Under the pieces are notes generated by a model. That model had not been told where the DNA came from. It did not search any database and worked only from the letters and a program-made list of their open reading frames with translations. Both the position numbers and the translations under genes were made by a program. Source: Kofleriaceae bacterium (GTDB lineage Bacteria; Myxococcota_A; Polyangia; Haliangiales; Haliangiaceae). Taken from it: a stretch of 64,000 bases of DNA. Position 1 is the stretch's first letter. Each line of letters opens with the position of its first letter. The DNA is taken from assembly GCA_018057825.1 (NCBI GenBank), contig JAGPCY010000009.1, positions 1 to 64,000 on the forward strand, written 5' to 3'. Positions 1-8,920 of the stretch are shown piece after piece.

Positions 1-267
1 GTCAAGCCGCAAGACGGCAACCTCGCCGACCAGCTCAAGCGCGCGTCGACCAGCGCCTCGCTCAACCTCGCTGAGGGCAACCGCCGCGCGGGCCGCGATC
101 GCGTCGCGCGCTTCCGCATCGCCTCCGGCGAGTGCGGCGAGGCCGTCGACGCGCTGCGGCTCGCGGTCGGCTTCGGCTACGTCGCCGACGGCGCGATCGC
201 CGACGCGCTCGGCCTCGGCGATCGGCTCGGCGCCATGCTCTGGCGCCTGACGCACCCGCGGCCGTGA
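1..267 (+). CDS. Four helix bundle protein (S23/IVP family), 5' truncated
   Basis: The reading frame is open from the left edge and ends at a TGA, leaving 88 residues. The stretch NLAEGNRR followed by [15 protein letters not shown] is typical of the four-helix-bundle family first described from 23S rRNA intervening sequences (TIGR02436/PF05635), here as an ordinary chromosomal gene. No rRNA is visible next to it. The family has no settled biochemical role. Its N-terminus lies outside the window. It converges on the PAP2 gene across a 500-bp repeat tract. Confidence 0.75.
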   Translation, partial: VKPQDGNLADQLKRASTSASLNLAEGNRRAGRDRVARFRIASGECGEAVDALRLAVGFGYVADGAIADALGLGDRLGAMLWRLTHPRP

Positions 268-279
268 CGGCGCCCGTCG

Positions 280-777
<498 letters not shown>

Positions 778-1569
778 CTAGCGCAGTGCGCCGGACAGGA
801 CCAGGCCGGCGCCGGTGGGCGACGCGGTCGGTGCGATCGCGAGGTCGCGCAGTCCGAGCGGAAGCCGGACGTCGCGCGGCAGCGGCACGAAGGTGGCGGC
901 GAGAGTGCCGACCGCGACCCCGGCGCCGAGCGCCGCGAGATCGCGGCCGCGCAGGGCGACGTCGGGAGCGATCGCGTAGGTCAGGCCGATGCCGAAGGCG
1001 GTGCCGACGGCGGCGCCGACCAGGACGTCGGTCGGGAAGTGCTGGCCGGCGCGGATGCGCAGGACCCCGGTGGCCGAGGCCAGGGCGCCGGCGCCGACCC
1101 ACACCCCGAGGCGGGCTCGCTCGCTCTCGGTGGTCGGGCTGTAGAGGAGCGCCCCCGAGGTCGCGGCCGCGAAGGCCATGCTGGTGTGGCCGGAGAAGAA
1201 CGAGAAGTGGTTGCCCGACGCGGTCCGGGTGAACTCGACGACCGCGGGATGGCGATTGTACGTGTACGGTCGGGCGCGCCGGGCGCCGAGCTTGGCCAGC
1301 CCCGCGGTCAGCGCAGTCGCTCCCACCGACGCGCCGTAGGCCAGGCCGCGGCGCGCGGCGTCGTCGTCGAGGCCGCGGCCCAGCTCGAGGCCGATCGGCA
1401 GGGCCAGGGTGGTCACGAACAGCGCGTCGCTGGTGCCGTCGGCGGTGGCCGAGAACTGGGTCACCGCCAGGCAGTCGAGGGCGTTCAGCTCGCAGGGTGG
1501 CTGATCGGCGCGGGCGGGGGCCGCGGCCACGAGCGATCCGGCGAGGGCGACGGCGAGAGCGAGGCGCAT
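778..1569 (-). CDS. PAP2-superfamily phosphatase, exported
   Basis: Predicted membrane or periplasmic acid phosphatase of the PAP2 (phosphatidic acid phosphatase type 2) superfamily, likely acting on lipid phosphates or undecaprenyl pyrophosphate. The 263-residue product starts with a signal peptide (residues 1-21). All three catalytic blocks are visible: K93-x6-R100-P101, SGH at 126-128, and R171-x5-H177-x3-D181. Several hydrophobic helices surround them. The stop codon abuts repeat tract A. A TACCCT hexamer lies 9 nt before the ATG. The substrate cannot be read from sequence. Confidence 0.85.
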   Translation of the reverse strand: MRLALAVALAGSLVAAAPARADQPPCELNALDCLAVTQFSATADGTSDALFVTTLALPIGLELGRGLDDDAARRGLAYGASVGATALTAGLAKLGARRARPYTYNRHPAVVEFTRTASGNHFSFFSGHTSMAFAAATSGALLYSPTTESERARLGVWVGAGALASATGVLRIRAGQHFPTDVLVGAAVGTAFGIGLTYAIAPDVALRGRDLAALGAGVAVGTLAATFVPLPRDVRLPLGLRDLAIAPTASPTGAGLVLSGALR

Positions 1570-1578
1570 TGCGGACCC

Positions 1579-1584
1579 AGGGTA
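1579..1584 (-). promoter_or_regulatory. -10-like element of the PAP2 gene
   Basis: TACCCT, 9 nt before the start codon. Confidence 0.4.
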
Positions 1585-1650
1585 GCAACGGTTGGACCAC
1601 CGCGGGGGCGGCCGCAGGTCGCGGCCTTGCGCGTCGCGGGTGGTGAGGAT

Positions 1651-2067
1651 CTACCGGGGGTCTGGCAGGGCGTAGGTCACGGTGGCCTGGGCCACCAGCA
1701 CCGCCGGCTGGCCGCCGCGCAGGTGGACCTCGCCGACCGCGAGCCGGCTGCCCAGCTTGAGCATCCGCGCGGTGGCGTGGAGATCAGCGGGCGGCGGCTT
1801 GCGCAGGAAGTTGATCTGCAGGCTCGAGGTCACCGCCAGCGGCTGCGGCCCGATGTTCGCGAGCACCAAGAAGTACATCGCGGTGTCGGCCAGGGTCATG
1901 AGCGTCGGCCCCGACAGCGTCCCGCCCGGGCGCAGGAAGTCGTCGCGATACCGGACGACGCACTCGACGTGCTCATCGGACAGCGCGGTGATCTCGCAGA
2001 ACCCGCGGGCCTGCGGAAAGTGCGCGGCCATGAGGTCGGAGATCTGATCGGCGGTCATGCGCGGCAT
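1651..2067 (-). CDS. PaaI-type hotdog thioesterase
   Basis: A 138-residue single hotdog-fold protein of the PaaI/YiiD acyl-CoA thioesterase group. The segment LRPGGTLSGPTLMTLADTAMY matches the HGG/catalytic-helix region, with GGTLSGP replacing the usual HGG. ITALSDEHVECVVRYRD and SLQINFLRKPPPADL supply the flanking strands. It probably hydrolyses a CoA thioester in the cytoplasm. A second hotdog protein lies 677 bp upstream on the same strand, with Hsp20 between them. TACCAT ends exactly 6 nt before the ATG, supporting this start over MTAD four codons later. Confidence 0.8.
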   Translation of the reverse strand: MPRMTADQISDLMAAHFPQARGFCEITALSDEHVECVVRYRDDFLRPGGTLSGPTLMTLADTAMYFLVLANIGPQPLAVTSSLQINFLRKPPPADLHATARMLKLGSRLAVGEVHLRGGQPAVLVAQATVTYALPDPR

Positions 2068-2073
2068 GGGCGC

Positions 2074-2079
2074 ATGGTA
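2074..2079 (-). promoter_or_regulatory. -10-like element of the PaaI-type thioesterase gene
   Basis: TACCAT, 6 nt before the start codon. Confidence 0.45.
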
Positions 2080-2141
2080 CGCGGACCCGCAGACCGGCGG
2101 CGCCGCGGCAGGAGCACGGCACGACGCCGCCGGCGCGGGCG

Positions 2142-2576
2142 CTACTTCTTGAACGAGATCTTCTTGGGCTTGGCCTCGGCGCGCTTGCCGATCACGACGG
2201 TGAGGACGCCGTGCTCGAGCTTGGCCTCGACCTTCTCGGCGTCGGCGGTCTCGGGCAGCGAGAAGCTGCGCGAGAACGAGCCGTACTGCCGCTCGTAGAC
2301 GAAGTACGACTCGCCTTCCTTGCGCTCCTCGGCGACGCGGGCGCCGGTCACCGACAGGACGCCGTTGTGCAGCGACACGTCGACGTTCTCTTCCTTGATG
2401 CCGGGGAGGTCGGCGCGGACGACGTAGCTGTCGGCGGTCTCCTTGACCTCGAAGTCGGGGGCGAAGACCTGGGTCGGGCGGTTGGCGCCGAATGGATCCC
2501 AGGCGAACAGGTCCCGGGCCAGGGCGAAGGGATCACGGTAGCGGACGGGGGCAGTCTCACGGCGGACGAGTGACAT
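2142..2576 (-). CDS. Hsp20/alpha-crystallin small heat-shock protein
   Basis: ATP-independent holdase chaperone of the small heat-shock protein family, 144 residues. The alpha-crystallin domain (about residues 37-140) includes DSYVVRADLPGIKEENVDVS, the LSVTG strand, and the C-terminal GVLTVVIGK strand. The tail AKPKKISFKK carries a lysine-rich end in place of a clear IXI motif. Unlike most first genes here it has a real leader: an AGGAG ribosome-binding site (2583-2587) 6 nt before the ATG, and a possible promoter about 100 bp upstream. Confidence 0.95.
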   Translation of the reverse strand: MSLVRRETAPVRYRDPFALARDLFAWDPFGANRPTQVFAPDFEVKETADSYVVRADLPGIKEENVDVSLHNGVLSVTGARVAEERKEGESYFVYERQYGSFSRSFSLPETADAEKVEAKLEHGVLTVVIGKRAEAKPKKISFKK

Positions 2577-2676
2577 GGCGCGCTCCTGTAGAGGGAGGTC
2601 GTTGCGCCCACGGCCGGGCGCGTCGGCGCCCGCGCGGCGGCTGGCCCAGCGCCAGCCCGTCGTCGGGCATGCCTTG

Positions 2677-2703
2677 AGATAAGCACCCGCGTCGCGCGCG
2701 CAA
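2677..2703 (-). promoter_or_regulatory. Possible promoter of the Hsp20 gene
   Basis: TTGCGC (2698-2703 read on the minus strand), a 15-bp spacer, then TTATCT (2677-2682). The spacer is 2 bp short of ideal, so the call is tentative. It would give a leader of about 95 nt. Confidence 0.35.
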
Positions 2704-2744
2704 CGGCTTGACGTGCGAGCCGGCGATGACTACGCGTCGCGAGA

Positions 2745-3644
2745 TCAGCCGAAGACGAAGCGCGCGCACGCCCGCGGCCGGGCCGCCGGATCGGCGACGT
2801 CGGCCACGAACCCGGCGGCGCCGAGGCGATCGCCCTGGCGGAACAGCCGGGTGTGGATGCGCACCCGGTCGCCGGCGAAGCTGGGCTTGCGGTAGGCGAT
2901 GTCGAGGGCGCGGATCAGCAGCCGGCGCGGGCGCTCGAGCTCGGCCAGCCGGCGCAGCGCGGCCTCGGCGAACAGGCGCGGGTAGACCAGCGAGTTGACG
3001 TGCTGGTTGGAGTCGGTGTGGTCGAGGCCGAACGCGGTCACGACCGGATCGGGGTGGTACTCGGCGTCGAGGAGGTCGGCGCCGTCGGGGGGATCCATCG
3101 CGGTGGTCGAGGCTGGCGCGTCGTAGATCGCGTCGGGGACGCCGGGCAGGCCCGGGCCGTCGAGGCGCGTGACCTTGCGGGCGTCGGGCGGCGCGAACAG
3201 CCGGGTGAAGGTGTGCTCGGCGAACATGGTCCCGGCCGTCACCTGTGGGCCCGGCCCCTGGGGCGGCATCATCCGACCGGCGGCCCCGGTGACGTCGACC
3301 CACATGTTCAAGAACAGCTTGTCGACCGCGCCGTCGACGTCCTTGCGCGCGAGCTGGTAGCCGCCGGTGGCGGTGGCCGGCGCGTCGACGCGGATCGTGG
3401 CGTCGGTGCCGACGATGGTCAGGCGCGACAAGATCGGCACCACGCCGGCGGCGGCCAGGGCGCGCTCCGCCGGGTGGCCGTCGAGGAGCTGCTGCCACAC
3501 CGTCCAGCCCAGGGCCGGCGGGAACGCGATCGCGGTCATCCGTCCGTCCTGGGCGACGTCCTCGTAGCGCAGGGCGAAGGCCGCGGTCGCGATCCGCTCG
3601 GGCGGCAGGTCAGGGCGCGGCGGGAACGGGAACGGCGACGACAT
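2745..3644 (-). CDS. Double-hotdog acyl-ACP/CoA thioesterase-like protein
   Basis: A 299-residue protein whose C-terminal half contains LDHTDSNQHVNSLVYPRLF followed by RALDIAYRKPSFAGDRVRI, the N-H-V-N signature and following strand of acyl-ACP/FatA- and 4HBT-like hotdog domains. The N-terminal half looks like a more diverged hotdog (FALRYEDVAQDGRM onward). Likely a cytoplasmic thioesterase or hotdog dehydratase relative. The substrate is unknown. TACCGT ends 6 nt before the ATG. It is separated from Hsp20 by 168 bp. Confidence 0.7.
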   Translation of the reverse strand: MSSPFPFPPRPDLPPERIATAAFALRYEDVAQDGRMTAIAFPPALGWTVWQQLLDGHPAERALAAAGVVPILSRLTIVGTDATIRVDAPATATGGYQLARKDVDGAVDKLFLNMWVDVTGAAGRMMPPQGPGPQVTAGTMFAEHTFTRLFAPPDARKVTRLDGPGLPGVPDAIYDAPASTTAMDPPDGADLLDAEYHPDPVVTAFGLDHTDSNQHVNSLVYPRLFAEAALRRLAELERPRRLLIRALDIAYRKPSFAGDRVRIHTRLFRQGDRLGAAGFVADVADPAARPRACARFVFG

Positions 3645-3650
3645 GGGGCG

Positions 3651-3656
3651 ACGGTA
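3651..3656 (-). promoter_or_regulatory. -10-like element of the double-hotdog gene
   Basis: TACCGT, 6 nt before the start codon. Confidence 0.45.
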
Positions 3657-3710
3657 GCCCGACGACGACGAGGTCGACAGCCCGTCGATGACGAGCGCCG
3701 TTCACCGCGG

Positions 3711-5243
3711 TCACCCGGCGCGGACGGCGCGGTCGAAGTAGTCGAGGTCCGCGGCGGCGGCGCGGGCCACCGCCAGGTCGACGACGCCGGAGCGGACCAG
3801 GCGCGCCAGGCTGCGCTCGAGGGGGATCATGCCGGCGTCGCGCCCGGTCTGGACGTGGGTCGCGAGCATCTGAAGCTCGTCGTTGCGGATGAGCGCCGCG
3901 ACCGCCGCGGTGGTCGGCACGCGCTCGACGGCGACCGCGCGTCCGCCGGAGCGGGTCGGCACGAGGTGCTGGGTGACCACCGCGCGCAAGACCGCGGCGA
4001 GCTGCGACCGCGCCTGGCGCTGCTGGTGCGCCGGGTAGGCGTCGATCAGGCGCTCGATCGCGCCGCCGGCGCCGGCGGCGTGGACGGTGCCGAGGACGAG
4101 GTGCCCGGTCTCGGCCGCGGTCAGGGCGATCGCGATGGTCTCGGGATCGCGCAGCTCGCCGACCACCAGCACGTCGGGGCTCTCGCGCAGGGCGGCGCGC
4201 AGGCCGGCGGCGAAGCTGGTGGCGTGGCGTCCGATCTCGCGCTGGTGGATCAGCGCGCGGTCGGGCGCGTGCAAGAACTCGATGGGATCCTCGAGGGTGA
4301 TGACGTGGCGGGCCCGGGTGCGGTTCAGGTGACCGACCAGGGCGACCAGGGTGGTCGACTTGCCGGCGCCGGTCGGCCCGGCGATCAGCACCAGGCCGGC
4401 GCGCGCGCTGATGAGGCTGGTCAGATCCTCGGGCAGCCCGAGGCTGGTCACGGTCGGCACCGCGGTGCGCAGGAGCCTGAGCGCCAGGGCCAGGCCGCGC
4501 TCGTGGTGGAAGGCGTGGGCGCGTAGGCGGAGCTCGCCGACCGTGAACGCGAAGTCGGTGGCGCCGTCGCCCTCGAGCTCGGCGGTCGCGGCCGCGCCGC
4601 CGTGGGCGGCGACCCAGGCGGCGAGGTCGGCGTCGGTCGGCGCGCGCTCGTCGAGCTCGACCAGCTCGCCGTCGATCCGCACGCGCGGCGCGAGCCCCGC
4701 GGTCAGGAGTAGATCCGAGGCCTGGCGCGCGCCGGCGTGCTCGATCAGCGCGTCGAAGGCGGCGGTCGAGGCCGCGGCCGGTCCATCCTCGAGCGGTGCG
4801 CGCGGCGCGACGACGGGGGCCGGCGCGGCGGGCGGTGGCGGGGACGGCGGAGTCGGGCGCGCCGCGGTCGGGACAGCGGGGGGCGAGGTGGTGGCCGGGG
4901 CCGCGGTCGCTGGCGGGGCGCTGGTCGGGCTCGGCCGCGGCGCGCGGGTCGGGCGCACCAGGAGCCGGTAGCCCTGGGTCGTGCGCTCGATCGCGATCGC
5001 GAAGTGATCGGCGCCGACCGCGCAGGTGACCTCGAGGCTGCCGCGCTCCTCGAGGGCGTCGCGCGCCGGCCCGACAGCCAGCTCGTCGATGAAGCCGCGC
5101 ACCATCAGCGGGTCGATCGGCGGCATCGCCATCGGCTCCGCGGCGCCGCCGCGACGCAAGGTCGGCACCTGACCGGTCGAGATGATCATGGCCTCGGCGC
5201 CGCGCAGGGACATCACGCGCAGGAGCGAGTCGATCGCGGCCAT
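3711..5243 (-). CDS. PilT/PilU-family type IV pilus retraction ATPase with extra N-terminal domain
   Basis: Secretion-ATPase family protein of the PilT group, 510 residues. Residues 160-510 hold a complete PilT-like unit: Walker A GPTGAGKST (289-297), Asp box LEDPIEF, Walker B VLVVGELRD (358-366), and His box TGHLVLGTVH (379-388). Residues 1-98 resemble a second, diverged copy of the PilT N-terminal PAS-like domain, joined by a Pro/Ala/Thr-rich linker (99-150). Expected role: inner-membrane motor for twitching motility. The start at MAAIDSLL is preferred because the upstream extension is Arg/Gly-rich and TACGCT lies 7 nt before this ATG. No other pilus genes are in the window. Confidence 0.85.
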   Translation of the reverse strand: MAAIDSLLRVMSLRGAEAMIISTGQVPTLRRGGAAEPMAMPPIDPLMVRGFIDELAVGPARDALEERGSLEVTCAVGADHFAIAIERTTQGYRLLVRPTRAPRPSPTSAPPATAAPATTSPPAVPTAARPTPPSPPPPAAPAPVVAPRAPLEDGPAAASTAAFDALIEHAGARQASDLLLTAGLAPRVRIDGELVELDERAPTDADLAAWVAAHGGAAATAELEGDGATDFAFTVGELRLRAHAFHHERGLALALRLLRTAVPTVTSLGLPEDLTSLISARAGLVLIAGPTGAGKSTTLVALVGHLNRTRARHVITLEDPIEFLHAPDRALIHQREIGRHATSFAAGLRAALRESPDVLVVGELRDPETIAIALTAAETGHLVLGTVHAAGAGGAIERLIDAYPAHQQRQARSQLAAVLRAVVTQHLVPTRSGGRAVAVERVPTTAAVAALIRNDELQMLATHVQTGRDAGMIPLERSLARLVRSGVVDLAVARAAAADLDYFDRAVRAG

Positions 5244-5250
5244 GGCGTCG

Positions 5251-5256
5251 AGCGTA
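5251..5256 (-). promoter_or_regulatory. -10-like element of the PilT-like gene
   Basis: TACGCT, 7 nt before the start codon. Confidence 0.45.
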
Positions 5257-5313
5257 GCATCCGCCGTGCCGACCTCGACGGTGGCCCTGCCGCCGCGCCC
5301 GCCGCGCCCGCGG

Positions 5314-6177
5314 TCAGCCCGCTGCCAGGACGTCCGCCAGCTCGGCCCAGCGCGGTGCCAGTTCGGCACGGGTACAGAGCGCGAAGTGATCGGGATCGAG
5401 GAGGTCGCCGTGGGCGCGCCCGATCGGCCGCAGGATCGCGCCCGGGATCCGATCGGTCAGCGCCGCGGCGTCGGCCGGTCGGCACAGCCGATCGCCGGTC
5501 CCGACCCAGGCCGTGGTCGGCGCGGCGATCGTCGGCAGCGCGGCCAGGTAGTCGATCCCCAGCCGGCTGGTCCAGCGCCCGGTCGCCGCCCAGCCGGTGA
5601 GGTCCTCGACGTAGCCGGCCGACTCGTCGGCGTTGCCCAGGCGGAGCGCGCGGATCGGCGCGTAGCCGACCGCCCCGGTGACGGCGGCGTAGGTCGCCAT
5701 CAGCCAGCGCCGGGCGAGCGGCCCGGTGGGCCCGGGCAGCCACACGCTGGTCGCGATCAGGGCCAGCCGGCGGGTCTGGATCACGCCGGTGCCCAGGGCG
5801 GCCAGCGCGACCAGCCCGCCTAGCGAGTGGCCGACCACCGCGACCTCAGCGGGCGCGACGCCGACCGCGCTCGCCACCGCGGCCTGGGCGCACGGCAGAT
5901 CGAAGGCCACGTAGTCGTCGAAGCCGATCCGATGGCGGCGGGGATCGGGCGGCCGGCTAGCGCCGTGGCCACGCCAGTCGACGACGGTGGCGTCGACGCC
6001 GGCGGCCGCTAGGGCCGCGGCCAGGCGCCCGAGGTAGCGCCCGTCGACCATCATCGCGTGGGTGAGGAGCGCGGCGCCGCGTCCGCTGCCGGCGGCCGGC
6101 CAGCGTCGCAGCCCGAGGGTCACGCCGTCGGCGGTGCGGGCGGTCGCGACCCGCGGCTCAGAAGTAGTAGCGCGCAC
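5314..6177 (-). CDS. Alpha/beta hydrolase
   Basis: A 287-residue serine alpha/beta hydrolase, likely an esterase or lipase-like enzyme. The nucleophile elbow is GHSLGG with Ser118. The strand before the oxyanion region is LLTHAMMVDGRYLG. An acidic residue in WVGTGDRLC and a histidine near the C-terminus (GRAHGDLLDPDHF) could complete the triad. There is no signal peptide. Its start overlaps the end of the barrel gene by 20 bp on the same strand, so the two are probably co-transcribed and translationally coupled. The substrate is unknown. Confidence 0.8.
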   Translation of the reverse strand: MRATTSEPRVATARTADGVTLGLRRWPAAGSGRGAALLTHAMMVDGRYLGRLAAALAAAGVDATVVDWRGHGASRPPDPRRHRIGFDDYVAFDLPCAQAAVASAVGVAPAEVAVVGHSLGGLVALAALGTGVIQTRRLALIATSVWLPGPTGPLARRWLMATYAAVTGAVGYAPIRALRLGNADESAGYVEDLTGWAATGRWTSRLGIDYLAALPTIAAPTTAWVGTGDRLCRPADAAALTDRIPGAILRPIGRAHGDLLDPDHFALCTRAELAPRWAELADVLAAG

Positions 6178-6688
6178 CCAGGCCGCCGTTGAGCGCGAGG
6201 CCGGCGCCGTTCACGTCCGCGTCGTCGGAGCCGAACCGGTACTCGAGGATGCCGGCGACCTCGACGAAGACGTCGAGGGGGATCTCCTTGAAGTCGAACA
6301 GGAGCCCGGCCACCGCCCGGGCTCCGACGCGGAAGTCGTCGGACGCGCCGCGGCCGGCCTGGTGCTGGAGGAAGCGCACGCCTGGCCCGACGTAGGCCGG
6401 CAGGGTGAAGGCGTCGCGCTCCTCGAGGATCCACGGGTGGAAGACGTAGTCGGCGTGGGCGTGGAACCCGCCGGTCACGAAGGTGAAGCCCAGGGCGCCC
6501 TGCACCGCGCGGTCGTCTTGCAGGTACAGCTTGCCCGACACCCCGGTCGGCTCGCCGATGATGAGGCCGAGGCCGAGCGAGCCCTTCTCGACCCCCTCGG
6601 CCTGGGCCGCGCGGGTGGTTGCGACGAGCGCGGTCGGGACGAGCGCGGTGGCGAGGAGCGCGGCGGTGACGTGCCACGACGGCGACAT
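6158..6688 (-). CDS. Small outer-membrane beta-barrel protein
   Basis: A 176-residue exported protein with a signal peptide (about residues 1-31, ending AAQAEG). Alternating-hydrophobicity strands follow, and the chain ends in ALNGGLGARYYF with a terminal Phe, the usual outer-membrane assembly signal. No named family is certain; it is a small barrel of the kind common in myxobacteria. It is the first gene of a pair with the alpha/beta hydrolase. It is divergent from the WYL pair with only 66 bp between the start codons, so the two promoters must be close. Confidence 0.7.
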   Translation of the reverse strand: MSPSWHVTAALLATALVPTALVATTRAAQAEGVEKGSLGLGLIIGEPTGVSGKLYLQDDRAVQGALGFTFVTGGFHAHADYVFHPWILEERDAFTLPAYVGPGVRFLQHQAGRGASDDFRVGARAVAGLLFDFKEIPLDVFVEVAGILEYRFGSDDADVNGAGLALNGGLGARYYF

Positions 6689-6694
6689 GGCGCC

Positions 6695-6700
6695 ACCGTA
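6695..6700 (-). promoter_or_regulatory. -10-like element of the barrel/hydrolase pair
   Basis: TACGGT, 6 nt before the start codon, facing away from the WYL -10 about 43 bp distant. Confidence 0.45.
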
Positions 6701-6742
6701 GCGCGCGCCCGCCGTGGACGGCAATTCCTCGTCGATCTGTTG

Positions 6743-6748
6743 TACAAG
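6743..6748 (+). promoter_or_regulatory. -10-like element of the WYL pair
   Basis: TACAAG, 6 nt before the GTG at 6755; the last base differs from consensus. Confidence 0.35.
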
Positions 6749-6754
6749 GATCGC

Positions 6755-7870
6755 GTGGCCAGGCCGGCAGGCAAGCGCAAGAAGCCCGCGCGCGCGGCGC
6801 GGCGCGACGACGACGACGGCGCGACCCGCGGCGATCGCAGCAAGCGCCTGCTCGATCTGGTGATGCTGCTCCTGCGGGCCCGGACCCCGGTCACCTACCG
6901 CGAGATCCGCGACCAGTTCCCCGGCTACCAGACCGCCAACGCCGAGGCCGGGCTGCGGGCCTTCGAGCGCGACAAGGCCGATCTGCTCGAGCTCGGCGTG
7001 CCGATCCGTTACATCACTCCCGAGGAGGACGACTCCCTCGAAGATGGCGGCTACGTGATCGACCTCAAGCGGTTCCGACTGCCCGAGGTCCGGCTCACCG
7101 CCGACGAGGTCTCGGCGCTGGTCCTGGCCGCCAGCGTCGCGCGAGCCATCCCCGGCGGCGCCTATCCCAAGGTCGTCGATCTGGCGCTGCGCAAGCTGGC
7201 CTTCGACCTGCCCGAGCGCCCTGACACGCCGACCGAGCTGTTCGAGACCGGCGCGGCGCCGTCGCCGGTCTTGGTCCACTTCCCGCCGACCCGGGCCGGG
7301 GCGGCCGCCGAACTGGGCGAGATCTTCGCGACCCTCGAGGCCGCCACCCGCTTCCGCAAGCGGGTGACCATGACTTACCAGGCCGCCGGCACCGGCTCGA
7401 CCTCGCGTCGCGACGTCGATCCCTACGGCCTGGTCTACCGCGAGGGCGCCTGGTACCTGGTCGGCTGGTGTCACCTGCGCCGCGAGATCCGCAGCTTCCG
7501 GGTCGATCGCATCCACGAGGCGGTGATGGCGCCCAAGCCCAAGAGCCCGGACTTCGATCGGCCCGAGGCCTTCGACGTCCGCACCTTCGTCAACCGCTCG
7601 CCGTGGACCTTCACCACCGAGCCGGTCGAGCCCGTGACCTTGACGTTCTCGCCCGAGGCCGCCGACGCCGCCAACGATGACTTCGGCCCCGACGCCGAGC
7701 GCTCGATCGACGGCGAGGTCGTGACGATCAGCTTCCCGTGTGGCAACCCGGAGTTCGCGGTGTCGCGGATCCTGGCGGCCAAGGGCGCGATCGCGGTCCA
7801 GGCCGGCGAGCGCCTGCGCCGCCGGCTGGCCGACGAGCTGGCCGCCGTCGCCGCGAGGTACGCGCCGTGA
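6755..7870 (+). CDS. WYL-domain transcriptional regulator (PafB-like)
   Basis: A 371-residue regulator with a basic N-terminal tail, a winged-helix region (about 30-110: RLLDLVMLLLRARTPVTYRE), and a WYL domain around VDPYGLVYREGAWYLVGWCH followed by IRSFRVDRI. The WYL domain is a ligand- or nucleic-acid-sensing module. The C-terminal WCX-type region follows (TLTFSPEA to LAAVAARYAP). PafB/PafC-type pairs control DNA-damage responses in Actinobacteria; the role here is not shown by sequence. The GTG start is favoured by the -10-like hexamer 6 nt before it. It shares GTGA with the next gene. Confidence 0.85.
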   Translation: MARPAGKRKKPARAARRDDDDGATRGDRSKRLLDLVMLLLRARTPVTYREIRDQFPGYQTANAEAGLRAFERDKADLLELGVPIRYITPEEDDSLEDGGYVIDLKRFRLPEVRLTADEVSALVLAASVARAIPGGAYPKVVDLALRKLAFDLPERPDTPTELFETGAAPSPVLVHFPPTRAGAAAELGEIFATLEAATRFRKRVTMTYQAAGTGSTSRRDVDPYGLVYREGAWYLVGWCHLRREIRSFRVDRIHEAVMAPKPKSPDFDRPEAFDVRTFVNRSPWTFTTEPVEPVTLTFSPEAADAANDDFGPDAERSIDGEVVTISFPCGNPEFAVSRILAAKGAIAVQAGERLRRRLADELAAVAARYAP

Positions 7871-8847
7871 GCGCCCGCGACGTCGCCGGCAAGCTGCGTC
7901 GGCTCCTGTTCGTCGTGCCCTACGTGGCCAAGCACCCCGACGGGGTCGCGGTCGAGGAGCTGGCCCGGCTGCTCGGCGTCGATCGCGATGAGATGCTGGC
8001 CGATCTCGAGCTCCTGACCCAGGTCGGTCCGCCCGACGGCGATCCTGGCGAGTACCTCCTGGTGTCGGTCGAGGACGGCCGGGTGTTCATCGATCTCGCC
8101 CACCGCCTGACCCGGCCGCTCCGCCTGACCCCGGCCGAGGGCTGCTCGCTGCTCCTCGGCATCCGCGCCCTGCGCGGCAGCGGCATCGCGCCGTTCGACG
8201 CGTCGATGGAGTCGGCCGAGCGCAAGCTCCTGGGCGCCCTGGGCCGCGACGCCGGAGAGGCCGAGACCCTGGCCACCGGCACGGTGGTGGCCGAGCCCGA
8301 CAAGCTCGTCGCCAGTCATCTGCGTCGGCTGGTGACCGCGGCCCGTCGCCACGCCACCGTCGAGATCAACTACGTCAGCGCGTCGCGCCACCAGGCGGCG
8401 CAGCGGCAGATCGATCCCTACGGCATCGTCCACCACGCCGGCGAGTGGTACGTGGTCGGCCACTGCCACGCCCGCGGCGACGTCCGCACCTTCCGCATCG
8501 ATCGGATCGCGGCCCTGGCCGAGACCAGCGAGCGGTTCCGGCCGCCGGCCGACTTCGATCTGGCGGCCTACCGGCGCGAGCGCCTGTACGTGCCGTCGGC
8601 CGACGCGGTCACGGTCCGGGTCCACCTCGAGCCCCTGGCGGTCACGCGGATCGGCGCCAACTGGCCGGTCGGCGAGGTCTCGACCGCCGACGACGGCTCG
8701 GCCGAGATCCTCATCGACTGCGAGGGCTTCGAGTGGGTGACCGGCTGGGTCCTGGGCCTGGGGCGCCACGCCTGGATCGTCGGCCCCGACGAGGCGCGGT
8801 TGGCGATGCGCGACCGGATCGCCCGGGTCCAGGCCGCGCTGGTGTGA
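7867..8847 (+). CDS. WYL-domain transcriptional regulator (PafC-like)
   Basis: A 326-residue second WYL protein. The N-terminal wHTH (KLRRLLFVVPYVAKHPDGV) and WYL core (IDPYGIVHHAGEWYVVGHCH, then VRTFRIDRI) parallel the upstream protein but are well diverged, so this is an old duplication. The GTG start overlaps the upstream TGA by 4 bp, so it is translationally coupled and probably forms a heterodimer with it. The longer ATG-initiated reading upstream in this frame is not needed. DNA target and ligand are unknown. Confidence 0.85.
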   Translation: MSARDVAGKLRRLLFVVPYVAKHPDGVAVEELARLLGVDRDEMLADLELLTQVGPPDGDPGEYLLVSVEDGRVFIDLAHRLTRPLRLTPAEGCSLLLGIRALRGSGIAPFDASMESAERKLLGALGRDAGEAETLATGTVVAEPDKLVASHLRRLVTAARRHATVEINYVSASRHQAAQRQIDPYGIVHHAGEWYVVGHCHARGDVRTFRIDRIAALAETSERFRPPADFDLAAYRRERLYVPSADAVTVRVHLEPLAVTRIGANWPVGEVSTADDGSAEILIDCEGFEWVTGWVLGLGRHAWIVGPDEARLAMRDRIARVQAALV

Positions 8848-8920
8848 GCCGCTGCGCGGCGTGGAATATCCGCCGGGGCGCCACCGTATAGATAGGTATG
8901 GCGTCCGCCCGGGGTCCCAC

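Noticed and set aside
1-267. 23S rRNA intervening sequence, because of the IVP-family protein
   Set aside because: No rRNA-like sequence flanks it. The family is common as independent genes.
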